A DNA stretch of 64,000 nucleotides. Source: Streptomyces asiaticus. Lineage in GTDB: Bacteria > Actinomycetota > Actinomycetes > Streptomycetales > Streptomycetaceae. The notes beneath the pieces were generated by a model. That model was given only the letters and a program-made list of their open reading frames with translations. It searched no databases and was not told the DNA's origin. Each line of letters begins with the position of its first letter. Position 1 is the stretch's first letter. The position numbers and the translations under genes were made by a program. The stretch covers positions 1,736,001 through 1,800,000 of the forward strand of contig NZ_JAGSHX010000006.1 of the NCBI RefSeq assembly GCF_018138715.1. Direction: 5' to 3'. Positions 8,320 to 15,526 of the stretch are shown here, piece after piece.

Positions 8320-9558
8320 CTATTCGAGCACGCGGGAGGCCCCGACCGGCAGATCCCACAGCTCCTCGCGCGGCCGCCCGGTGGCCTCCCAGGCCGCGCG
8401 GATCCGGTGCAGCGGCTCCAGGGGCGGCTCGGCCGCGAGCAGGAAGGTGGACCAGTGCATGGGCGCCAGCACCCGCGCCCCCAGGTCCAGATGCGCCTGT
8501 ACGGCCCCCTCCGGATCGGTGTGCACCCCGGCCAGCATCCAGCGCGGCTCGTACGCGCCGATGGGCAGCAGCGCGATATCGATGCCCGGGTAGCGGCGGC
8601 CGATCTGCCGGAACCAGTGGCCGTAGCCGGTGTCCCCGGCGAAGTACACCCGCTGTCCGTCGGGCGCGGTGATGACCCATCCGCCCCACAGCGAGCGGCA
8701 GGTGTCGGTGAGGGTGCGCTTGCTCCAGTGGTGGGACGGGACGAAGTCGAAGCGGACCGGGCCGTCCTCGCCGGGCAGTTCGGCCGCCTCCCACCAGTCC
8801 AGCTCGGTCACCCGGGTGAATCCGCGCACCCGGAACCAGCGGGCGAGCCCGGCGGGCACGAAGACCGGCGTCGCCTTCGGCAGCCGTTTGACCGTGGGCG
8901 CGTCCAGGTGGTCGTAGTGGTTGTGGCTGATGACGACCGCGTCCACGGGCGGCAGGTCCTCCCAGCGGACCCCGACCGGAGTGACCCGGGCCGGAGTGCC
9001 CAGGATCTTGCGGGCCCATACCGGGTCGGTGAGCACGGTGAGCCCGCCGATCCGCACCACCCAACTGGCGTGCCCGGCCCAGGTGAGCGCGGTCCGGCCG
9101 GGGCCGGTGAGCGGCAGTGGCCCCGGTTCGAAGGGCAGCTCGGGGATCTCGCGGAGCGACTCCACGGGCGGTCTGAGCCGTCCCTCCCGGGCCAGCCGGG
9201 CCAGCGCCCGCACCCCCGGCAGCGGGGAGGTGAGCCGGTCGGCGAACGACGGCGGCCACCTGCGGATCTCACCCGGCGGACGCGGGGCGCCGGGCTCGGG
9301 GGCGGCCGGTTCGGCGACGCCCGGCTGGGCGCCGCCCGGCTCGGGGCCGGTCGGTTCGGGGGCGGTCGGTTCGAGGCCGGTCGGTTCGAGGCCGGTCGGT
9401 TCGAGGCCGGTCGGTTCGAGTGCGGCTTGCTCGGGGGCGCCCGGCTCAGGGGCGGCCGGGGCCAGCCGGGGCCGGGCGGCGGCGCCGGGCCGGGCGCGGC
9501 GCCGCCCGGCCGGTTCCGTCGGCTCCGCCGGTTCCGCCTGCTCGGCGTGGTCGGTCAT
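8320..9558 (-). CDS. Metallo-beta-lactamase-fold hydrolase (NAPE-PLD/UlaG-like) with Pro/Glu repeat N-terminus
   Basis: A 412-residue protein. Residues 1 to about 100 are low-complexity, rich in A, E, P and G, and include five tandem E-P-T-G/A-x units. The catalytic domain follows, with zinc ligands in SHNHYDHLD, a later HHWSKRT, AGDTGYG and a final MHWSTF. This pattern fits the NAPE-hydrolysing phospholipase D-like branch, which cleaves phosphodiester or related bonds; the real substrate is not known. No signal peptide is visible. GGAAGGGA lies 8 bases before the chosen ATG. The N-terminal extension is unusual for the family, which normally begins close to the TWAGHAS strand. Confidence 0.85.
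   Translation of the reverse strand: MTDHAEQAEPAEPTEPAGRRRARPGAAARPRLAPAAPEPGAPEQAALEPTGLEPTGLEPTGLEPTAPEPTGPEPGGAQPGVAEPAAPEPGAPRPPGEIRRWPPSFADRLTSPLPGVRALARLAREGRLRPPVESLREIPELPFEPGPLPLTGPGRTALTWAGHASWVVRIGGLTVLTDPVWARKILGTPARVTPVGVRWEDLPPVDAVVISHNHYDHLDAPTVKRLPKATPVFVPAGLARWFRVRGFTRVTELDWWEAAELPGEDGPVRFDFVPSHHWSKRTLTDTCRSLWGGWVITAPDGQRVYFAGDTGYGHWFRQIGRRYPGIDIALLPIGAYEPRWMLAGVHTDPEGAVQAHLDLGARVLAPMHWSTFLLAAEPPLEPLHRIRAAWEATGRPREELWDLPVGASRVLE
9341..9415. repeat. Five tandem 15-bp repeats within the MBL-fold gene
   Basis: Units of TCGAGGCCGGTCGGT (plus strand); the last three are identical and the first two differ at one or two bases. They encode the E-P-T repeats in the N-terminal tail, and their count may vary among strains. 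Confidence 0.85.
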
Positions 9559-9649
9559 GGCCTGGCTCCCTTCCGTATCTGGGCCGTTCCCGGGCCGGCC
9601 CCTCGGTGCCGGCGCGCCATGGAGGTCCATGGCCGGGGTCCGGGGCGGC

Positions 9650-10873
9650 TCAGGTCACCGGACTGCTTTCGATCAGGTCGCGGAAGGCCGCCTCGAAGGC
9701 GCCCAACGCCGTGGCCACATGGGGCAGTTCCAGCGGATCCCGCGTCTGGAGCGCCCGTAGCCGCGCCTCCTCCGCCGCGCCGAGCAGCGGCAGGGTCGCC
9801 AGCCGCAGCCGCAGGGTGTGCGGGGGGTCGCCGAAGCGGTGGCCCCCGGCCACGCTCCGGCCGATCCGCCGCACCAGCGCACGCTCCAGCTCCACCGAGT
9901 CGGTGATGCCACGGGCGGCGAGCACCCCGCGCAGCTCGTCCAGATCGGCGTAGAGGTGCCGGCCGGCCTGCGGCGGGCGGGCCAGCGCCCCGAGGGCGGT
10001 CAGCGCGCGGTAGGCGGCCGCGGCCACGGCCCCGTGCGCCCGGGCGGCGGCCGCCATCCGGTCCCGTACCGGCTCGGGCTCGTCCAGGGCGTACGCGGCG
10101 GCCGCCGCGATGGGCGCGGGCAGCCCGGAGCGTACGGCGGTGAGCAGGGACAGCACCCGGCCGCGCAGCTCCGCCCCGCGTTCGGTGGCCGGGAACCGGG
10201 CGATCGCGGCGGGCCAGCCCCCCGGGGTGAAGGCACCCGCCAGATCGGAGAGCACGATCACGTTCTCGGGGGACATCTCGGCGGGGCTGAGCAGCACCGT
10301 GCCCTGCGGATGGTGGACGGTGTCCCGCCAGGTCTCGTCGCTGACGATCAGCAGCCCCTCGGCCACGGCCGCCTCGCACACCTCGTGCAGCAGCTCGGGC
10401 GGGGCCACGGTGCCGGTCGGGTCGTCGGCCGCCGACAACAGCAGGACCCGGGGCACCCCGCCCTCGGCCCGGATCCTGCGGACGATCTCCAGCAGCGCGA
10501 ACGGATCGGGCAGCCCACCGCATTCGGCCGGGACGGGCGCGTGGTGGGCGCGCCGGTCCACCAGCCGCACCAGCGGCGCGTACCAGGCGGCGCAGGGGCG
10601 GGGCAGCAGCACATCGCCGCCGGGGGCCGAGGCGAGCAGCGCCAGCAGCAGCGGCTCGGCGCCGGGGGCGACCACGACATGCTCCGGGTCGGTCCACAGC
10701 CCGCGCCGCGACCAGTAGCCACAGGCCGCCGAGCGCAGCCGGGCCGAGCCGCCGACCGGCTCCGGCGCGGTGTGGCCGGCCGCCGCGACGAAGCTGTCGA
10801 GCAGCTCCGGGAGGACCGGCAGTCCGCCGTCGTCCCGGTCCGCCGGTGCCGGGGCGGTCCACTGCCGCTGCAT
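9650..10873 (-). CDS. Aminotransferase class I/II-fold protein lacking any lysine
   Basis: A 407-residue protein with the fold-type I aminotransferase layout: SAADDPTGTVAP corresponds to the NPTG motif, IVSDETWRD to the PLP-contacting D-E-x-Y motif, and VLSDLAGAFTPGGWP to the S-K-x-x-x-x-x-GWR motif. In that last motif the Schiff-base Lys is Gly and the PLP-phosphate Arg is Pro. The translation contains no Lys at all, so a normal internal aldimine cannot form. It may be a non-catalytic homologue with a binding or regulatory role. GGAGG lies 10 bases before the chosen ATG. It is divergent from the hemerythrin gene and near stress-related genes. Confidence 0.75.
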   Translation of the reverse strand: MQRQWTAPAPADRDDGGLPVLPELLDSFVAAAGHTAPEPVGGSARLRSAACGYWSRRGLWTDPEHVVVAPGAEPLLLALLASAPGGDVLLPRPCAAWYAPLVRLVDRRAHHAPVPAECGGLPDPFALLEIVRRIRAEGGVPRVLLLSAADDPTGTVAPPELLHEVCEAAVAEGLLIVSDETWRDTVHHPQGTVLLSPAEMSPENVIVLSDLAGAFTPGGWPAAIARFPATERGAELRGRVLSLLTAVRSGLPAPIAAAAAYALDEPEPVRDRMAAAARAHGAVAAAAYRALTALGALARPPQAGRHLYADLDELRGVLAARGITDSVELERALVRRIGRSVAGGHRFGDPPHTLRLRLATLPLLGAAEEARLRALQTRDPLELPHVATALGAFEAAFRDLIESSPVT

Positions 10874-10979
10874 TCCGTCCACACCTCCGCCCGTGTCCGG
10901 CGGGTCACCGCCCACGTATGTCCACCTTCGCAGATCTCCGGCCCCGTTTCGCGGAAGGGGCCCGGGGGACCCGGGCGCC

Positions 10980-11522
10980 ATGACAGCGACGCCGGAACAA
11001 CACGATGTGGTGACCCTGCTCACCGCGGACCACCACGCGGTGCGCGACCTCTTCGAGGGGTACCGCACCACCACCGACCCGGAGCTGCGGCGGCAGCTGG
11101 TCGACCGGATGACGGTGGCGGTGGTGCGGCACTCCGTGACCGAGGAGGTCCATCTGTACCCCACGGTCCGCAAGGCGCTGCCGAACGGCGACCGGATCGC
11201 CGACGAGGAGATCGAGGAGCTGACCGAGGCCGAGCGGATCCTGTCCGACCTGGACGCCGTGGACCCCCGGGACCCGCGGTTCGACCCACTGGTCCGGGAG
11301 CTGATGGACGTGGTGTCCATGCATATCCGCGGCGAGGAGGACCTGGTCTTCCCCGAGCTGCGGGAGCGGCTCACCCCCGAGGAGCGGATGGCGCTGGGCC
11401 TGCGGGTCGGCGAGGCGGCGGCCGCGGTGCAAGGGGTGCCCCCGGTCAGCTCGGAAGGTCCCGGTCCTGGCCGGACGCTGGCCGCCCGGGTCCGGGAGCA
11501 GCTGACCGGCCGAACTCGATGA
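10980..11522 (+). CDS. Hemerythrin HHE-domain protein
   Basis: A 180-residue four-helix protein with the hemerythrin-like metal ligands: HH at residues 18-19, HSVTEEVHLYP in helix 2-3 and MHIRGEEDLVFPE later. Such proteins bind a di-iron centre and sense or carry O2, NO or peroxide; in actinomycetes they often belong to stress regulons. The start is the ATG after GGGGGACCCGGGCGCC, a mediocre ribosome binding site. Its 3' end overlaps the opposite-strand ANTAR gene by 77 bases. The C-terminal 35 residues (PVSSEGPGPGRTLAARVRE and on) lie in the overlap and look like an unstructured tail. Confidence 0.88.
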   Translation: MTATPEQHDVVTLLTADHHAVRDLFEGYRTTTDPELRRQLVDRMTVAVVRHSVTEEVHLYPTVRKALPNGDRIADEEIEELTEAERILSDLDAVDPRDPRFDPLVRELMDVVSMHIRGEEDLVFPELRERLTPEERMALGLRVGEAAAAVQGVPPVSSEGPGPGRTLAARVREQLTGRTR

Positions 11523-12234
11523 GGTTCCGCTCCAGACCACGGCCGCGGGTGCGCACCACGGTCCCGGCGAGCTCCGCCAGCTTGCGGTTGGTCTGCTGGG
11601 AGAACCTGCGCAGCAGGTCGAACGCCTGGTCCGGGTCGCAGCCCAGGACGTACATGACGATGCCGCACGCCTGGTCCACCACCGGCCGGCTGCGCAGCGC
11701 CGTGTCCAGCTGGTCGACCTGGACCAGGGCGGCGCGGTAGAGCCGGTCACGGGCCATGCTCTCGGTGGCCAGGTCGCCGAGCAGCCCGGTGGTGCCCTGG
11801 GCGGCCTTCCGCAGCGGCCCCGGGCGCAGCCCGTAGAGCGAGACGGTCACGGTGAGCCCGTCGTAGACGAAGGGCAGGGCGGCGGAGGACCGGATGCCCG
11901 CGTCCAGCGCCCGGGCCCGGTAGCGCGGCCAGCGGTCGTCGTGGAGCAGATCGTCGGCGCCCTCCGGGCGGCCGCTGTCGAGCGCCGAGATGATCGGGCC
12001 CTCCCACGCGCTCATCTGCACCGACACCAGCGGGGGGAGATCGGGGTGGGTGGCCACCGTGGTCCGGTCGGCGTCCGCGGCAGCGGAGGGCTCCTCGGCG
12101 AGCACGGCGGTGGCGGTGGCCCCGCAGCTCTGCGGCGTTCCCGCGGCGGCCTGCTCCGCCAGTTCGACCAAGCCGCGTCCGAGGGACGGCGCGTCGGTCT
12201 GGCGGGCTGCGCGGATGTGCGTACGGTCGGGCAT
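11446..12234 (-). CDS. GAF and ANTAR domain regulator
   Basis: A 262-residue protein with a GAF-like sensor domain in the first 170 residues (MSAWEGPIISALDSGRP, then AALPFVYDGLTVTVSLYG) and a C-terminal ANTAR RNA-binding domain in RPVVDQACGIVMYVLGCDP, continuing DQAFDLLRRFSQQTNRKL. ANTAR proteins bind paired hairpins in mRNA leaders and prevent termination. The start is the ATG beginning MPDRTHIRAARQ; longer starts would add an improbable basic leader. It is divergent from the PAS/GAF gene at 12379, with about 145 bases for both promoters. The signal sensed is unknown. Confidence 0.88.
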   Translation of the reverse strand: MPDRTHIRAARQTDAPSLGRGLVELAEQAAAGTPQSCGATATAVLAEEPSAAADADRTTVATHPDLPPLVSVQMSAWEGPIISALDSGRPEGADDLLHDDRWPRYRARALDAGIRSSAALPFVYDGLTVTVSLYGLRPGPLRKAAQGTTGLLGDLATESMARDRLYRAALVQVDQLDTALRSRPVVDQACGIVMYVLGCDPDQAFDLLRRFSQQTNRKLAELAGTVVRTRGRGLERNLIEFGRSAAPGPGRPASGQDRDLPS

Positions 12235-12378
12235 CGCCGGGTTCACTCCTTTCGCTCCGGTGCGAGGTGCTGTCCGGCCCCGTTTCCTTCCGGGGCCTGA
12301 TTTTTCGGGTCTCCAGATCATTGAGTCGAAAACAACGCCCATGCGGTACTCCGCGGCCGGTCAGGCTACGGTGTGCCC

Positions 12379-13572
12379 ATGCCAGGCGCAGAGCAGTTTG
12401 GTGCGGAGCTCTCAGACTTCCGCAAACGGGTTGAGGAGTTGCGGACCGCGCGAGCGCTGCCCCCGCAGGAGCGGCCGTCCCTGCTGGACGCCGCTCTCTT
12501 CGAACTCCAGCATGTGGTGGACGTGCTGTGGCCACGGTACGAGGAGCTGACGGCCGGCTCGTCCCGGGGCTCCGGCGGGGGCCGGGGCGACCCGCAGGAG
12601 CAGCAGCTGCTGCGGGCGCTGTTCCAGCGGCTGCCGATCGCCACGGTGCTGCTGGACCGCGACGCCGTGGTGCGGCGCATGAACTTCACCGCCACCCAGC
12701 TGTTCCACACCCGGGCCGGATACGCCACCGGTCGCCCGCTCACCGCCGCGCTGCGGCGCGACGGGCAGGCGGCGCTGCGCTCGCAGGTCGCCGCCGTCGC
12801 GCGCGGCGAGGGCGACCGCAGTCTGACGGTGTGGCTGTCGCAGCCGCCCGTCCACGGTGAGGTGCGGGTGACCCTGGCCGCGCTGCGGCCGCCGGGCGAG
12901 CCGCATCCGGCGGTGCTGGCGACGTTCCAGCCCGGGGTGGCCGGCCCGTCGGCGGGCGAGGGTGCGGCCGGGGTGCGGCCGCAGGAGTCCCGGCCGGATC
13001 TGGGCGAAGTGTCCCGCCATGCCGAGCTGCTGGACCTGGTGGACGACATGACGGCGGCACTGCTGAGGGCGGCGCCCGCCGGGGGTGGTCCGGAGGCGGT
13101 GCTGGCGGCGGCCTCGGAGGTGCTGCACGGCCGGTTCGCGGACTGGGTGATCGCCGATCTGGCCCCGGAGGCCGGTCCCGGCAACCCGCGCCGGGTGATG
13201 GCGCTCGGCCCGCGGGAGGCGGTGGGCGACCGTACGGCGTCCCTGGCCGAGCAGGATCCGGCCGACTGCCCCCTGGTGGTGGACGCGCTGTACGAGGGGG
13301 CCTCCGCGCTGCGGGTGAGCCCGGTCGAGGCCGAGGCCTTCGGCCGGGACGCCACGGGCGCTCCGGTGCTGGTGCGGGAGGAGGTCACCTCGCTGCTGTG
13401 CATACCCCTGCGCGCCGGCGCGGGCCCGGTCCTGGGGGCGCTCACGCTCTTCCGCACGGGCGGGCGCGGTGCCTTCGAGATGGCGGAGGCGGGCGTGGCG
13501 GACCGGATCTCCCGCCATGTCGCCCTGGCCATGGCGCGCACGGCCGAGCGCGCCCCGGCCCCCGAGGCGTGA
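12379..13572 (+). CDS. PAS-GAF sensory protein without an output domain
   Basis: A 397-residue protein with an N-terminal helical region (1-55), a PAS domain (about 75-180: LPIATVLLDRDAVVRRMN, then LFHTRAGYATGRPL) and a C-terminal GAF domain (about 220-390: EVLHGRFADWVIADLAPEA, SLLCIPLRAGAGPVLGALTL). There is no kinase, phosphatase, EAL/GGDEF or DNA-binding part, so it probably works by protein contact, perhaps with the neighbouring ANTAR regulator or sigma factor. The ATG has no good ribosome binding site; TACGGT ends only 8 bases before it, so a leaderless message is possible. A GTG two codons earlier is an alternative start. Confidence 0.8.
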   Translation: MPGAEQFGAELSDFRKRVEELRTARALPPQERPSLLDAALFELQHVVDVLWPRYEELTAGSSRGSGGGRGDPQEQQLLRALFQRLPIATVLLDRDAVVRRMNFTATQLFHTRAGYATGRPLTAALRRDGQAALRSQVAAVARGEGDRSLTVWLSQPPVHGEVRVTLAALRPPGEPHPAVLATFQPGVAGPSAGEGAAGVRPQESRPDLGEVSRHAELLDLVDDMTAALLRAAPAGGGPEAVLAAASEVLHGRFADWVIADLAPEAGPGNPRRVMALGPREAVGDRTASLAEQDPADCPLVVDALYEGASALRVSPVEAEAFGRDATGAPVLVREEVTSLLCIPLRAGAGPVLGALTLFRTGGRGAFEMAEAGVADRISRHVALAMARTAERAPAPEA

Positions 13573-13604
13573 GGCACGCGCGGCCCCCGCTCGGGCGGCA
13601 GCAT

Positions 13605-13658
13605 CGGAGCCTGCCCGCGCTCAGGCCGCACCGGAACCTGCCCGCGCTCAGGCCGCAC
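13605..13658. repeat. 27-bp tandem duplication at the 3' end of the sigma-factor gene
   Basis: Two copies of a 27-base unit beginning CGGARCCTGCCCGCGC differ at one base. The TGA of the minus-strand sigma-like gene lies in the right-hand copy, so the duplication reaches into its coding end. Confidence 0.85.
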
Positions 13659-14298
13659 CGGAACCTGCCTGCCTGCCCAGCCGGGCGCAGGTGGCGCTGA
13701 GCGGACGGGAGACCTGCATCTGGGAGATGCGGAGCCGGAAGCCGTCGTCCGCGCCGCGCGGTTCCGCGTCCAGCGACAGCGTGGCGAAGCCGCCCAGGGC
13801 CTCCATGCCGGTGCGCACATCGGCCTCGCTCGGACCGGTGTGGGCAGCGACGCCGACCACGTCCGGGGTGGGCGCGTCCGGTGCGCGGGTCAGCTCCTGG
13901 ACGGCCTCGCGGACCTGGCTGCGCAGCTCCTGGGCCCGGCGTGGGACGCGCAGGCTCCACATGTGGTCGCGGAAGTGCCGCTTGACCTCCCCGACCACGG
14001 TCGGGACGGGGTAGCTCTCGAAGGCCGAGCCGCGGTCCGGGTCATAGCGCCTGACGGCCTTGCCCAGGCCGACCATGGCGGCCTGCCGCAGATCCTCGGC
14101 GGCCTCGCCGCGGTTGCGGAACTTTCCGGCGAGCCGCTCGGGCATGGGCATCCAGACGCGGACGACGTCCTGCCGCAGGGCCTCCTTCGACGGCCCGTCC
14201 GGCAGGGTGGCGATCCGGCGGAACTCGGCGGAGGTGTCCGGGGCGTCGTCGTGCGGATGCCTGGGGTGTGCTCGGGGATGTGCTCGTACGGACGTCAT
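13648..14298 (-). CDS. SigB/SigF-family sigma factor with region 4 deleted
   Basis: A 216-residue protein (family usually 260-290). Region 2 is intact: LRQAAMVGLGKAVRRYDPDR, then SYPVPTVVGEVKRHFRDHMW; region 3 follows (VPRRAQELRSQVREAVQEL to FATLSLDAEP at 171-180). At residues 186-191 the sequence then jumps in frame from DDGFRLR straight to ISQMQVSRPLSATCARLG, the recognition helix at the very end of region 4.2. About 60 residues (region 4.1 and the first HTH helix) are absent. It may bind core polymerase and a -10 element but not a -35 element normally, or be a decaying gene. A GGGAGG site precedes the ATG. Confidence 0.85.
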   Translation of the reverse strand: MTSVRAHPRAHPRHPHDDAPDTSAEFRRIATLPDGPSKEALRQDVVRVWMPMPERLAGKFRNRGEAAEDLRQAAMVGLGKAVRRYDPDRGSAFESYPVPTVVGEVKRHFRDHMWSLRVPRRAQELRSQVREAVQELTRAPDAPTPDVVGVAAHTGPSEADVRTGMEALGGFATLSLDAEPRGADDGFRLRISQMQVSRPLSATCARLGRQAGSGAA

Positions 14299-14460
14299 AC
14301 GCCGTACCTCCCTTGAGCTGTCGTCGGTCTCACCACGGAGGCAAAATCGGACAAAAGGGTGACCCGGTGGTCACGCCTCTGGCGGCCGGGCCGCTCCCGT
14401 GGCGTGCCTCCGGTCCGAAGCGCTTAAGGCGCGTGCCCGTCCCGGGCCGGACCAAACGAG

Positions 14461-14485
14461 GTTTTCTTCCCCGGGCCCCGGTTAC
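14461..14485 (+). promoter_or_regulatory. SigB-type promoter, one mismatch
   Basis: GTTT, 15 bases, GGTTAC resembles the actinomycete SigB/SigF pattern GNNT-N14-16-GGGTAC with one mismatch in the -10 part. It lies 38 bases before the F420-type oxidoreductase start. Confidence 0.45.
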
Positions 14486-14523
14486 CCGTCGCATCCGCAG
14501 GAATCCGCGCTCGAGGAGGCCCC

Positions 14524-15489
14524 ATGACCGAGTACGGCTACTTCCTGGCCGCCGAAGAACACGGGCCCGCGGACCTTGTCGAGCAGGCACGGATGGCGGA
14601 GCAGGCCGGGTTCAGCCATTTGTGGATCTCGGACCACTACCACCCCTGGAACGACGCCCAGGGCCAGAGTTCGTTCGTCTGGTCGGTGATCGGGGCCCTC
14701 GCACAGGCCACCAGCCTGCCCGTGCAGACCGCGGTGACCTGCCCCACCATCCGCATCCACCCCGCCATCGTGGCCCAGGCCGCCGCCACCAGCGCGGTGC
14801 TGCTGGAGGGCCGCTTCCGGCTGGGCGTGGGCAGCGGCGAGGCGCTGAACGAGCATGTGCTGGGCGACCGCTGGCCGCCCGCGCCGATCCGGCTGGAGAT
14901 GCTGGAGGAGGCCGTGATGGTGATGCGCCAGCTGTTCGAGGGGCGCCGCGTCACCCATCACGGCAAGCACTACACGGTGGAGAACGCCCGGCTGTACACC
15001 GTGCCCGAGGAGCCGGTGCCCATCGACATCGCGGCCTTCGGATCGGCCGCCGCCGCGCTGGCCGGACGGGTCGGCGACGGCTTCATCACCATGACCCCGG
15101 ACGCGGAGCTGGTGGCGCGGTTCCGGCGCGGCAGCGGCGCCGGGGGCAACAGCAAACCGGCCCGCGGCGGCCTGAAGGTGGCTTACGGCCCGGATCCCGA
15201 CGAGGCCCTGCGCACGGCCCACCGGCTGTGGCCGACCGAGGGGCTGCCCGGCGAGGTGCTGTCGACGCTGACCACCCCGGGCCAGTTCGAGCAGGCCGCC
15301 CAGCTCGTCACCCCCGAGCGCATCGCCGATGAAGTGGTCTGCGGGGATGACGCGGAGGCGCATGTGGCCGCGCTGAACGCCTACGCGGAGGCCGGGTTCG
15401 ACACCGTCTACGTCAATCAGATCGGCCCCGACCAGCGCGGCTTCTTCGACTTCTACCGCACCAAGGTGCTGCCGCAGGTGGCCGGTTGA
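14524..15489 (+). CDS. F420-dependent LLM-class oxidoreductase (TIGR03557-type)
   Basis: A 321-residue TIM-barrel flavin/F420 enzyme resembling F420-dependent glucose-6-phosphate dehydrogenases. It opens MTEYGYFLAAEEHGPADLVE; further marks are ISDHYHPWNDAQGQSSFVW, FRLGVGSGEALNEH and DGFITMTPD. The family reduces or oxidises small substrates with coenzyme F420; the substrate here is unknown. A GAGGAGG ribosome binding site lies 5 bases before the ATG. The next gene, a thiamine-diphosphate enzyme, starts 37 bases downstream, so they probably share a transcript driven by a SigB-like promoter. Confidence 0.9.
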   Translation: MTEYGYFLAAEEHGPADLVEQARMAEQAGFSHLWISDHYHPWNDAQGQSSFVWSVIGALAQATSLPVQTAVTCPTIRIHPAIVAQAAATSAVLLEGRFRLGVGSGEALNEHVLGDRWPPAPIRLEMLEEAVMVMRQLFEGRRVTHHGKHYTVENARLYTVPEEPVPIDIAAFGSAAAALAGRVGDGFITMTPDAELVARFRRGSGAGGNSKPARGGLKVAYGPDPDEALRTAHRLWPTEGLPGEVLSTLTTPGQFEQAAQLVTPERIADEVVCGDDAEAHVAALNAYAEAGFDTVYVNQIGPDQRGFFDFYRTKVLPQVAG

Positions 15490-15526
15490 GAGTGATCACC
15501 GGGAAAGGCGATCACCGAGAGGAGCG

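Noticed and set aside
10873..11668. N-terminal extension of the aminotransferase-like gene across the hemerythrin gene
   Set aside because: The frame stays open by chance in GC-rich DNA; the hemerythrin gene on the other strand is well supported and the ATG at 10873 has a ribosome binding site.
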